Of a DNA stretch of 64,000 nucleotides, positions 1-12,562 are shown one piece after another (the stretch's first letter is position 1; each line of letters starts with the position of its first letter). The position numbers were made by a program, and so were the translations under genes. The stretch is from Nymphaea colorata (lineage: Eukaryota > Streptophyta > Magnoliopsida > Nymphaeales > Nymphaeaceae). Where the stretch lies: the NCBI RefSeq assembly GCF_008831285.2, contig NC_045148.1:9429001-9493000 (forward strand), in the 5' to 3' direction. The notes beneath the pieces were generated by a model. It worked only from the letters and a program-made list of their open reading frames with translations. It did no database searches and was not told where the DNA came from.

Positions 1-3000
1 TCCAAATCTTGTAGATGAGCACCCTTGAAAAATTTGGGAAGTATATATTGCCGCACTGGCACCAGGAGCATGATCATCATTGGGAAGAGCACCCCAGCAA
101 TAGGAATCCATGTGATGCCAAAACATACCAGCAAATACACTGTCTGGAATAAGGTAAAGATGGCAATTGTCTTGAAAGGAACTGTTTCGACAAATGATGC
201 ATGATACTTCTCAAGGACTCTGTTAGGAAAAGCAAAAAATGGAAGCAGGATAAATATATGGTTCCATATTAAAAGGAAAAAGTCATAGTGTTTAGTAAAT
301 ACTTGTATCGTCTGCTTGGAGCTGTAAAAAGAAGCAGTATGCGTTCCCAAAACTGGTTTCCCGGCAAACTTTCGATGGCCATGAAGGCAAAATAACCCCA
401 TAAAACTGATGTGGGGATCTTCTTCAGGAAAGGCATAGCAGCAAGACAACCACCCACCATAATTGATTGTAGCAGGTTGCTGAGACGTTGTTCTTTGACA
501 TCAACAGGAAGAAGGTCATCTATTTCCTTGTTCACGTCAAATATGGACTCATCAACTGGGGCGTCCATGGCTCCTATGCTGGAAGCTAATTGGATTGTTG
601 ACTCTTTGAGTTCTCTTAGTCCCTGTTCATCAGAATATGCTTGCATATAAGGAATCAAAGGGTACAAAAATTGTGACATTGAAATGCAGGTTCACATCTT
701 ATTTACCACTCCAGGTGGAGGCTGATAAACCAATGGAGTCTGCATTTGGTTATAAGCTTCTTGCATGTTTCCATATAACTGGCTTAAGCTTGCATTCTTA
801 CTAATACTTTTGCGAGCTGTTGAGACAAGCTTGTTACGCAGTAACTGTTCAGCAAATCAAATAGTGGAGGAGGATTAGATGTAAACCAAAGTCAGTATAG
901 AGCAAACCAATTGTTTCTCCATGTACGTACTTGATGCTTTAGAGTTGCTAAGCTTTTTGTGTGCATTGGAGACTGTGGGATAACACCATTGGCAGGAGGA
1001 ATGCCAATAAGCCCACAAAGTATGACCTGCTCAAAGAGAACCCAAAGTTGTCATAATATTGAACTATTATTTGTCATTTATGAGGTATGCAAATTACCAC
1101 ATATACTTACCAGGAAACCTAGAAGAAGAAGGTCATAGTGAAAAGAAGGTGGTTTTCTCAAATTGAATTCCTTCTGTTGGGCAAGTTGAGATGCAACACT
1201 GTGATCAAAGTAATAGAGCACAGCAATCATAGTTGCAGGAATAAATGCTCCGAAAATGTACATGATGGGGACATTCAACATTTCCTGTGTATAATAGAAT
1301 AGCCTTGGCATCACATAGATGCATTTTACAGTTAAAACCCAATGCACAAATTGAAAAGAACAGAAAGTGCACCTCATGCACACTGACTACCAAAACAGAG
1401 AAATACTTGCTAGATAAGAGTTAAGCAATTAATGTTGAAAAATAATATGTCTTTCTACTGACATTAGTTCCCGGTTATGGAAGAGCAGCAAAACAATAAT
1501 GCCTACCATCTCGATGTAAAAACAAGTCAACAATAGAGTGCACCCAACGTGTATAAGGCCAGTATTTATGGCCACAACTGGTATGCTCTTGAAAACCCAA
1601 ACAAACCCCAAAATATTGCATGAAACAAAGACTGCTGACTCAACAACCACCATTTGTAACTGTTAGTTCAGATTCTCATCCACTCTCTTGGTTGTTGCAC
1701 AGGACGTGCACAGATGCATTTTTGGCCAACAAAATTTCTTCTAAATTCATGAGAAATATAAGTAAAATTGAAGCATAAAGACAACCATGATTTCAACAAC
1801 TAGATGAAATCAAACATCTAAGACAAGGATAAAGTATAAAAAATCACATTGATTAATATCAGATAAACAAAACTGCCTAAACCCTGAACTCAATAACATT
1901 AAAATCCAACAAAATGTTTTAGACCCAATAAAATGGCCAACTCACATTGACAACAGTCCAGTTGGAATAGGCACCAGGAGACCATGGATTTGGACTGAAA
2001 AGGCGCCTAGGAATCCCAGTTGGGATGCTTTGAGATGGCATGTATGAAATGGCAGTCCATACAAGTACCATCAGCGGCACTCCATAGTCTGCAATGAGTC
2101 CTCGCAACCAACCTGAGTATTTATACCTAAACTTTTAATCTGTCTGTTTTAATAATGTAGAAACAAGACCTTACAAGGTAGAGAAGAAGACCATAAGTTT
2201 TGCAAAATAAAGGAGTAAAACAGCACAAATAACAAGAACAACTTAAGAGAAAAGACATGCTTCCATTGGCAGAGCCAAGACCATGATGATAAAAACATGC
2301 TTCCATTTGAGAGATTCAAATTATACCTGTTCCATAGCGCCATGATCGTGCTTTACGGCTTCTTAGTGCTGTAAAAAGTAGACCAAATGAAAGAACAAGT
2401 GCAAACATCCCATTCCCAAATCGCCAAGAAGGTTCAAACTCTATCAATTTGGAATTCTCTCTTTTTGGTATACGAAACTCCTCTACAACCCCCTGCATTT
2501 CCCATTTTGTAATCTTCAGTATGCAAAATACATACATACATGTGTGTGTGTGTGTGTGTTAAAAAGAGAGAGACAGAAAACATGGAATTACCGCCACTGT
2601 TAAACATCCATTAGTTCCAGAGGGCTAATTACTACAGTATCTAAGTTTATAGTCACATTTTTGTTCTCCTCTATGTTAGTTCAAAAACTGATACATGTAT
2701 GAGATTACCTTTTGTATACCTCATTCTTCGTAGAGACAGGAATTTCCGAATTTATAACTGGACAATAACCTACACGCACATTATGCCAGAAAGCTTACCC
2801 GAATAGCCTGCTGCATGAAGAGCATTGCTATAAGCAAACCAAACAGCTCCCCAGCAAGACGAGTAAATCTATTGATGATTGAACAAGCACCTAGAACAGC
2901 TAACAGGATGAGCAGTAAGGCTGTCCAGACACAAACCCTGTATCCATGAAAGCCGTGAGTAGCAGTGATGATAATATATGAAGGATAGACTGTACGTCAC

Positions 3001-3737
3001 TTACCATCCTGTCCAAGCCAGGAACAATTTTGGACCCAAATCAGGTCTGTCTTTTGCAAAGTTGAACATGAATGTGTACATGAGAACTGTGGGTTCGGCA
3101 ACCCCGAGTATCAATAGTGGCTGCCCTCCAAAAATAGAATGGATGAAACCACATATTGCTGTCGAAGCCAGGGTCTGAACTGCAGTCAAGATACCATCTG
3201 ACACAGGCAAAGTTGAACATTGTTGCCAGATGCAATCAAGATATAACAGAAACAATAGGATTAGCTCTTAAAAATACAGAAAAAAAGAAAGATCCACAAA
3301 AATCTACTTTCATACTTGTATTTCGCTCCAATTGCTCCCCAAATGATATGACTGGGATTGCTGATGCAAAAAAGATATATGTAGTAGGTGCAAGGATTCT
3401 GAATGATCCAAGAAAAGATTGATAAATAGATGAGTATGTACACAATCTCAAAACTAATCAGTAAATGAATATACATATTCCTGATAGCAGCCAATTCACG
3501 AATATGTTGTACATGTTTCTGAGACTTGGCAATGGAATATTTTGCAAGACATTCAAGAAAACTAGGATTTTCACCAACCATACAGCTAGAATCTTCACCT
3601 AAATCAGACTAACGAGAATTGAAGAGAATTTACCTGAACCCAGCATTGAGGCCTCCAGACCAGTCTTGCCTGTAGCACTGTAGCCTTCCTGCTAAATCAT
3701 TTTTTATTCCACGGAGGGGAACAAAGGTTTCCTCCAT
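1..3737 (-). CDS. BOR1: Boron exporter, BOR1/BOR2 type (HCO3- transporter family), partial
   Basis: Membrane exporter of borate, used for xylem loading and redistribution in plants. Exons, in transcript order: 3634-3737, 3316-3398, 3005-3197, 2799-2937, 2327-2492, 1946-2112, 1111-1284, 931-1026, 707-844, 303-622 and 219 down to the edge. All junctions are GT-AG and close in frame, giving 599 codons. The protein begins [20 protein letters not shown]. It contains the family blocks [65 protein letters not shown] and [20 protein letters not shown], with many hydrophobic spans. It ends in [10 protein letters not shown]; about 100 C-terminal residues, as in other family members, lie outside the window. 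Cytosolic-loop sorting tyrosines are present at 398 (YGNM) and 405 (YNQM), but residue 373 is His where Arabidopsis BOR1 has Tyr. Lys592 in FFKGAH probably matches the ubiquitination site Lys590 of BOR1. I favour BOR1/2 over the BOR4 group because of the loop motifs. Confidence 0.93.
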
Positions 3738-5150
3738 GGTGAGTTTGCAGTAGGTTAACGCAAGGAGCGATGACAGAAAGAAATTTGGAGATGGACTTAT
3801 GCACTGTAGTGTTTGGATCAGAACAAGTAGACAACTAGAGATGCAAAATTCAAGTTAGGAAAAGAAGTGAGACATGGAAGTTGCATGATGACGATAACCA
3901 CTACGCTTGCATCCTGATATTCAAGCTACGGGCAGATAAATGAAGCTTTGCACATCAAGAGAATTGGGAAGCAAAAGAGAAAAAGAAACCGAGGTATATC
4001 TCTGACAAGTGATCCTTGACTCGGCCCATGACAGTATTTACAGTTATGGCCTCGCCTGAATATTGCATTCATGTGAGACTACATAAAGAATAGGAACTAT
4101 GATCTGAAAGATACGGAATAATCTGTCAGTACCTAAATCCTAAATAACGAAAGAATAAATGGAATTGTTATCAGGTTATATAGTGATGACTGCTGATTAC
4201 TTGGACTCCATGTCTGGGCAGAGAAAACTATTCCTAAGGAGAAAGTTTCATTAGGAAACTACAGGAGAATTAGCGCAGAACCGCCATTAGCAGCAGACAA
4301 ACAGCTTAACGAACAAGCTCCATAAAACACACCTCCATTTCCCTACCTCCTAGCAGTTGTCAGCTTGCTCTCGAACTCAAACATAAAAATGTAAAGCTCT
4401 AAGTTCCTCTCAGGCACCAAAGCAATCAAACTCTGTAAACTGAGGATGAGAAAGTTGCATGTTTTATACCCACGACAATCCACGAAGATGCAATTTGGAC
4501 CAGAATGAGAGTGGGATAGCTGGAGGAAGTTAGCGACCACCCATAACTACCTAATCGGTAAAACGGGTTACACTCTGAAACTGGAAGAGCAGTTGTCAAG
4601 AGAACAATTAACGCGCACCCATCATCACCAAATGACCACAAAAGATTAGCAATTCGATTCAAGGATAATGGGCATCTGGAATTTGAAATCTAGTTTTCTA
4701 AATCCCAGTAGCAAACCAACTGGCCATGCCAATCTAGATAAACAATAGGACAAGAGGATCAAATGCTAGAAATAACATAAACATATGAAGCCCTGTAATC
4801 CAAGCTACATGATTTTTAGCACAAAAAACAGAAACTTTCTACCCACAAGCCTTTGAAACTAAGCAAGGACCTGATCTCGATAAACACCGACTACATTACA
4901 TAACGAAGGACACGGAGGAGGAGAAAGGCGCTTCCCTAACTTCCTACGAAACGAGTGGATGTACCCAAGTGAGATTTCAGCAGGAAGATGAACAATGACG
5001 GCAAGACAGAACGAAGAGCTGAGAGCACGAACACATCAAGAGCTCTTGGAGTTTACGTTGGTCGCCAATGAAAGGGAGCGATGATAGGATCCATGAATAA
5101 GTAGCGGAAATTTGCTCAGATACAACAAAAAGCTCTACATTGGATGGACC
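3738..5150 (-). promoter_or_regulatory. Probable leader and promoter region of the boron transporter
   Basis: There is no coding sequence I can support here. The stretch just upstream of the ATG at 3737 has several pyrimidine-rich tracts followed by AG on the minus strand, for example ending near 3840, so a spliced leader is plausible. I cannot place the transcription start. Several short ATG-stop frames occur on the minus strand. Confidence 0.35.
4891..4901 (-). promoter_or_regulatory. Overlapping AUG-stop motifs (AUGUAAUGUAG) in the possible boron-transporter leader
   Basis: Read on the minus strand, the 11 bases are ATGTAATGTAG, that is ATG-TAA followed at once by ATG-TAG. AUGUAA minimum ORFs are known to stall ribosomes under high boron in the NIP5;1 leader of Arabidopsis. 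A role here is inference: the motif matters only if it lies in the transcribed, unspliced leader. Confidence 0.22.
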
Positions 5151-8100
5151 GTTTTCGCCTCAAGAAAAAAGTGGGTTTCTGTGAAGTCAGGAAAAGGGTC
5201 GGGAAAGATTTGATAAATGATAATTTCATAATGGTAAGACAATTTTGCCGGGGAAAGTTGCAGAGGAGGACAAATACGGTGATGCAACAGCTAGATGCAC
5301 CTCAGCTCCTCAACTCACTTCCACCTACTCACAGACAAACCAACTATAGCAATTGAATATGAATAATGCAATCTCCAAAACGCCCCTATGAGGTGAGAGT
5401 CTCTACAATCTTCTTTCATGCCAATACCAAATGGTTCAAGGAGGCCGACAGTAAGGTAAATTGCATTGAATTCGGACTTTCTCCGGAATTCAGACCATAT
5501 CCTATTATATCGAATCCACGCCCGTAACAACGATCATTGCTTCCGAATTCGATAAGATCCTACTAAAGCCTGAAGTTGTTCCGGCAAAAAAGTGTCAAAG
5601 ACCACGATATTGCGAAAGAAACAGTGAAACACATTATTTTAGCTTCTCTTTAATATGTTTTAACATATTGGATAATAAATCCATAGTACCATTTTGGAGG
5701 GGTGTAATATCCTTCTCATTATAATGATCACCTTATTTGCTCATCAAAGAAAAATAAAATTTATCCACCATTATGGCGTTTTAAATTTACTTTACAATTT
5801 TTTAGAGCTTTGTCTTGGGGAAAGGAGAAAAAGAAAAACTCACCTCAGCGGTCTCTTGGCCGAGGCACTGCTACAGGAAACGCTTGTCACCGAAGTTCCG
5901 GATTATCTTGGATATTCTGGAACGGAACCTGAATATTCTGAGGGAGGTCAAATAAGGGATACCACAGAAACCTAATAAAATGCCTGCATTTTCTATTGAT
6001 TCTCATTGCTCAACTAACTTTGGCCCATGCTCTTTTTCATGAAAACAAAGGTCGCTCCGTACGTTTCTACAGGCTTGGTGTTTTCTAATATTAAGTCAAT
6101 GGATTACCTTTTTTCCATATTCACCCCTATCTTATGGGCGATTTACATGTTTATAACGTTTTATAACCTTTGGTAGCTCCTCCACATTTATCTTATGGGC
6201 TATCTTACTGTTGACTTCCTAGCTTTAGGTTTTTTTTTTTTTTTTCCTCTAACCAAATGACTTGGTTGCCTTTAAAAAAGAGAAAGAAGCAAATGACCCA
6301 AAGGAATGGTATATTTTTCTCTCTTTCTGCTCTCTACGTGACCCCATAAGCTCTGCTGAAACATTGCGACAGAAAACGATGGGTTGGTCATTATATTCAA
6401 ACATCAGGGTTTGAACTTGTGAATCAAATAGAGCAGGGATAGTGTTGTCAGTTGCTGCCCATGAGTTAGAGATGAACTTTAAGAAAAACTCTCGAATGAA
6501 ACCTGGATATGAAGCTTTTCAAGCAGCACATGTAGCGGCAAAGGACTCTTCTACAAACTGGAGAAGGAAAATCTAATCACACTTGGACCAGAACTCAGGT
6601 TAATTATATGTTTTTCTCTCCATTTAGCTTATGGCAATTGTTTATTGCGCATCATCATGGTAAACATGACCATATATTCATGAACACCTGCAATAATAGA
6701 AAGAACACAGTTCCTGAAATCCCAAGCATTTGAACCGTCTTTCTTACATGAACTGGTTGAACCCCAACTCAGATGAGCTTAAAATAACAGTTAGGGATCA
6801 TGTGGAACATGATCAAGTCCATAAGCTACCACCTTTCCTTGTGAAATAGGCACACAGACAAACAGAAAGAAGAGGAGCAGGTATAGCTCTGTTGGCAAGC
6901 AGTCTTCATTCGGGGAGGGTTGGTCTAGGATAAACCATATCACGCTTCTTCTCCGAGAACATGCAGGATTGTAAATGCTACGGATTTGGTATGAGGGGTT
7001 GTTAGTTTTAGTTGTACCAAATCTGCTTTCCATTTTATTTCTAATTTATTTTACTGTCCCGATACTCACAAAGTTTGCAATCTTAGCCAAAGGGGATGAA
7101 AGTAAAGCAAAAGCCATGCACATGTCTTGTGTTGTTTTGGTTTCAGGCGCCCTCTTCACTGTGATTCTTGTTTTCTTGTCCTTCCCTTTTCGGTAAAATA
7201 AAAAAACTTTCTAGTCCTCTCTCTCTCTATACACACACACACACACACACGTACAAACATTGAAAACATCAAGAAAGCGTAACTGCTTTCTATTCAGCTA
7301 AAACATGACCATATGATGTTTAAAGTGTGAGCCTATTGGACTTGTACAAGTAATTGATGCCATATTTTATAGTCACTAACAGTCATTAACTTTTCTGAAG
7401 CACATCCTGATCCAATGCACCTGTTTTCTTGAGCTAGCAGCCTATTGCATTTCAGAGATTTCGAGTATGCTTTATTAAACTTATCCTGTTAAAGTCAAGA
7501 ACGTGCAGATTAATAAACACGGAAAGCAATGTTAGTGACAAGTCCTACAATGTTAATGTCAATATTGATCACAAGCAAAAAGTATTAGGCAACTGGAGCT
7601 TAGTTTTTCAAGGCTGACGTATTTCCTCTGTCGTTTACTGCAAACCATTTTAATGCTAATACAGTGTTCTTTTAATCTTCTGCTTTCTTCCTGCAGGGAA
7701 AATCTGACCATCATCTCGACATTTAGCTTTTCCTTCAGAATGTGGTGACGTAGAAAATCCTTATCTTGCACAACATGAGCGACTAAATGCCATTTAAAAG
7801 GTGATATTTGATGATTCTCTTTGTCTTTAATAAATATTAGTTAAACAAATGAGATTAGACAAGGCTAAAATTATAGATAAAGCATATGTGGTTTCATATT
7901 GGATTTATGGTATTTAATACAATTATTTAAATTTTAGTATGAAATTGAAATCCCTATTCAGAAAATGAATAACCATTAACATCTGTCGAATCTGAACTTA
8001 ACTATGACTGTCTTTGATAGAAAATTGAAGAATAAGTACAGTAGTGCATGAGGTTGGAACCAGAAAACCCCAAGTAATAAAGATTTGACCTATCGGTCTG

Positions 8101-11100
8101 CCATATGTTTCATGATTAAATATAACGAAGACAAAAACTTAGTATGACAGGTGAACAAAATACATGACTAAATATCCCAGTTACTTGGATAGAATAGATT
8201 GTTCTTTACCTTCATTCTTTTGTTTATCAAGTAAAAGGACACTGTCGTTTTTTTTGTCATTGTTAAAACAATATTTTGACAGTTGAAATGGTAGGATATG
8301 GTTAGATATGCTTATGCAGGCATGGTGGCAGAAGATGAAGGCTGGTGATCTCCACTTTTTGCTTGTAAATGTGATAAGATGAATGTGGCTTCGGTGTAAT
8401 GACAGATGTAATGCATGTGATTCAATTGCAATTAACTTGTGCCTCCTGAACTCAAAATGATTATATATCTAATATTTCTTAGTGCCGTGGCACGCAATCA
8501 CACCTTAAAGTCGGCATCTTTTCCATTGCAGAAAGGTTGCAAGTTTTTGCATGACCCACAAAATATGGATTTATAAAGTTCCACAGTAAAATCCATGAGC
8601 TAGTAGGTCATCTTCTAGCAAATAAATAATGATATCACCATGAAAAGGACTTTTTGACAAGGGGAAGATTTCTTTGGTTGGTCATATGCTCATATTTGTT
8701 TATCTGGTAAAATTTTACGTGTGTGGACAAAATCTATCTGCTCTAAGCATACGATCTGACTCAATTTGGCAGGTTGAGCAACTTAACCTTAAGGAGCCTT
8801 ATTCAGTTTCCCATTCATTACTCGAAAGTTGAAACTCATCAGAAATTTAGAGTGTTCTTCATTTTTCAGTTTTTTTTTTTTTTGGTTTCCAGCCACAGTA
8901 ACCAGTTTGACCAAACGTGTGCTCATGCAAAAGCACCGTTGGAAGATCATGGTGTTGATATCCATTTCCTGGAAGACTTGAGGTGATTGTTCACTTATCT
9001 GAAAAAAAAAAATGCTTCTTCACTTATTATGCAAGCCTTATCCTTATTGTATATACAGTTGAAAATGATGGTCACAAGGACCATTGCTTGTCAGCATGGT
9101 GAAGTTCTCTGGCCCGAGCATGGTCTTGAGGATGAGAGGCTGCTATTCGTACACATAGTCATAACCATATGAGCAATCAATGCTTCTTTTTGAAAATGAA
9201 AAAGTTTCTGCATGCATAATACATTTGAAAAGAAAACAGTATCATTGCATACTTGTTTGCAAGTAGAATGAGTGCTTTTTCCCATCACAGAAGTCCTCTT
9301 TCCTCAACCAAAAATTAGTGCATCATGATTAAACACAGAGATGTTGATAGGACAGAAGGTGACAAGATGGGGCAACATATATGCATGCTTTTCTATCAAA
9401 GGTACCAATTTAGTGGAACTTGTGTTCACAACCATTACATATCTTACGAAATTTAGCCAATGAGTAGATTTAGTGTTCAATCTTAATTCTAAAACTTGCT
9501 CAATTGCCGCTGTTGTCAGTAAGACGGATGGCTACTCAGTGCATACACCAAGAGCTTTAGAGGCTTCGGACTATACATGCATTTTAATTGCAATGGTATC
9601 AAAAGTTGGTACATGTATGAAGCAACAGTATGGGGCTGATTTTCTCTTGGTGACGCTTGCAGCTCAAAGAAAATGAATTCTTCATCTAGTTGCATCTTTT
9701 GTTTGCTTAAAAAATTGACAGACTACGTGCATGCCATCGAAGTGGTGCCAGAGTTCTACACAGGCAGCTGCATATATGGCAGATCAAGATTAGCACAATC
9801 AGGTTTTCAATCTTGAATTCCATCTTTACACATTATGAGCGGAAAAAATATGTTAAGAATCCTCAGTTTAATCAAAACATTATATGGAACTGCAAGTATA
9901 TATATGGATAGTAAAATTTTATCCTTTGCATGATAATCACAGAGAAAATTGGACGTGGTGAAGGTGCATTCGTTAAGAAGACATGCGTCCAACATGATGC
10001 ACCAAACCTTGAAAAAGCAGGGCGTGGTATAGTCATGAGTCCAAACTTCCCTAGAAAGACCTTAAATTCCACCTACCTCATCCTGGTTAGATGTAAAGCT
10101 GGCCTCCATTGTCAGACAACCGATCCTACGGAACTGTTCAGTTTTTGTCTGTCATATTATATTTTAGGAGATTCTTTGTCAGATTGCTCGCGGAGAATGC
10201 TGAGATTGAAGAGGGTCCCACAAAGTGGCTCATGAGTGTTGAGACATGGAGTAGTTGCTACCTCACGAAGATTAGCAACTTGAAGGGGATGAATATGCCA
10301 TCCCTCATCGCATTGGATGAAACTTCAGCCAGCACTAACATGAAAAGTTAAAGAGAAAGGGAAGCAAATTATAATATATCATTCATAGGACTACAATATA
10401 CAATGAGTTTTAGGTGAAATGATTGGATTGTATATCATATCTCTTGCTCAGTGGCTCCCACAAAGAGTGGTGATTGTGTTTGTGTATGTGCAGTGACGAT
10501 TATGATCATAATTGACTTGTTTGTAAGAATTTGCTGCAATGCAAGAACGTGTTCCACAATAAATGTGAACGACCAAGTACGTGAAGTTGCGGTTCCTGGC
10601 TGGCATTCTTTTTTTCATGCGTTATTAAGAGAAGCCTGGTTTCTTCAGGAACCCAGTTGAATTTTTCCTCCTGTTTTTGCCTTGTCATTAATGAACTGGG
10701 CCTGAGTAGAGCTTTACCAAATTGTGCCTATAGAGGCACAACTCTGATTCAACCTGGAGGTTTTTACTCCAACTTCTTGATCAAGTGAATCAAGCTCTTG
10801 TTAGTCTTCCCCTGCTGCTCAGAAGGAGCCTGTGGACTGTGGCTGCTGTCTTGAGGCGAAGGATGCAGACCATGAATATGGCATCCTTCAACGCCTTGTG
10901 ATTGGCTTTGTTCAGAGCCAGGCGCGGTTATCCTCCAACATTCAGGCTCCATCTCGTTTGCAACAGATCAAGTACCTCAGCGAACGAGTTCTTTTGCCCC
11001 TGATCATCATGTCAAATTAAGAAAATGGGGATCCTTTATAAGAAAACACTGGATCATTCTGAACTGTAAAGTGGTATAAAGGCGTTCGGTGATTAATTTG

Positions 11101-12055
11101 AGTCCGAAGTTTTCATTTAATATGATGAAGACGTGTCAACTTTTCTCATCTTCAAGCGGAGCCACACATTCGTTGTAGGCTTTTGATACATGGTACAACT
11201 GCAAGCAAGCCATCACCGGGCTTTACTGACTCAGCGCTGAACAAGATGCATTTCGAGATTTCTTTGAATCAGTAGTCTATAACTGAATATTGCATCAAAT
11301 TACAATAGCATATTTGTTTAAGAATTTTATTGCAATTGGGAAGTTTTACTTTTAGTGTTAGGTGGCTAATTACATCATGCAATCATTTTCTTGGTATTAT
11401 TTATTTTGCTTTTCGGATGATTTCGTTTTAATCTTAAATCATGATAGATGATAGCTGGGAGTATACTTTTTTTTTTCCCTCATGGCATCAGAGTAAGGAT
11501 CCTGCTTCGCCTCAGTTCATTCGAGGGCGATCTGTGGGGGCTAAATCCGAACCACGGAGCCACACGGATCACATCATCAGAATCTGGTACACCACTGTAT
11601 TGAATCTCCTCCGTAAGATCATCAAGAAAATAAATTTTGGCCATGAAGTTGGACATGGATCTAGGGACACCAAAACTTTGAAACAATGGCTTGTCAATTC
11701 ATAAGAACTACAATAAAGAACCGGCCCTTCTGGTGAGGGGGAGGTTAAACAACACACGAAGACCACCAGCTGCCCCTAGGGTTCTGATCTATGATGGGAC
11801 TTGGGTGGGATATCGTATACCTATTTCACCTTTTACGGTTTATGGGAGTAGCACTCACAGAAATCGATCGAACACAGAAATCTAACAACAACGCACCTTC
11901 TACACACTCGCCTGTCCCACCAACTATGTTAAGCCATTGAAGCAACAAAGAAGCTGCCTATTATAGGACAGAACCCTTGTGACAGAAAAGATGATCGGGG
12001 TGGTTCAATTTCACCTATAGGTGGAACGCAAATGACTGGACTCGAGATCACTTAC
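5151..12055. other. AT-rich gene-free stretch with no supported gene
   Basis: I see no recognisable protein domain here. The longest frames are under about 100 codons and match no family I know. One frame at 6975-7196 (+) encodes 73 residues with two hydrophobic spans, and another at 10109-10351 (+) is moderately polar; neither has splice or family support. Simple tracts are (TG)n at 2541-2559, just left of this stretch, and (AC)10 at 7231-7250. A degenerate SINE-like block with the phrase TTCAACCTGGAGGTTTTTAC lies near 10750; a related one is near 13730. Confidence 0.5.
7231..7250 (+). repeat. (AC)10 microsatellite
   Basis: Ten uninterrupted AC units, preceded by a short CT run. Confidence 0.95.

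Positions 12056-12094
<39 letters not shown>
12056..12094 (+). repeat. (GA)n microsatellite
   Basis: An almost perfect GA tract interrupted by one GAAA. Confidence 0.93.
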
Positions 12095-12096
<2 letters not shown>

Positions 12097-12438
12097 TTAA
12101 GTTTTTCACCCCGCTAGAAAATTGATGCAGGGAAACAGTGGAAAGCGAAGGGACAAACCAAATCACCAAGAGTTCCAGCACTCGAGATGTGCGGAGGCGA
12201 TTACGTACTTTTCATCGTGCCAATATCTTTCAGGATCCTTCGGAGACCCTTTTCGTTCTGTGTCTTCATCTAAATCTTTTCTCTCTATTGCCCATGCTCA
12301 CCATCTTTTTCGAGTTCCCTGTACAACTTCGTATGACGTTAAAGCACAGGAACCTAATAATACATCCTTCCTTCAGGCAATGTAACTAAAGTACACATTT
12401 TCCAGTAAGACTAATTCTCAAATTTTTCAAGTCATCAA

Positions 12439-12562
12439 GAGGCTGTTTGGCAATAGTAATTGAATCTTCCCCAAAAAATGTATTAGACTCATGAAAGGTT
12501 GTAACAAATGTTTCATGAATCATCCTCATTTTTAACATTACATTACTGTTACCAAACGACTC
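12439..12562. mobile_element. Short MITE-like inverted-repeat element
   Basis: The left end reads GAGGCTGTTTGGCAATAGTA, and the reverse complement of the right end reads GAGTCGTTTGGTAACAGTAA, so the two ends form an imperfect terminal inverted repeat around about 80 bp. No coding capacity. I could not resolve a clear target-site duplication, so the superfamily is open. Confidence 0.55.

Noticed and set aside
9930-10351. Two overlapping plus-strand frames (101 and 80 codons)
   Set aside because: No recognisable family, no splice context linking them to other exons, and a third frame overlaps on the other strand.
11440-11760. Possible copia-like mini element: TGGCATCAGAGT after CCCTCA near 11480 and a GTGAGGGGGAGG purine tract near 11735
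   Set aside because: I found no pair of matching long terminal repeats around these motifs and no gag/pol resemblance, so the two motifs alone do not support an element.
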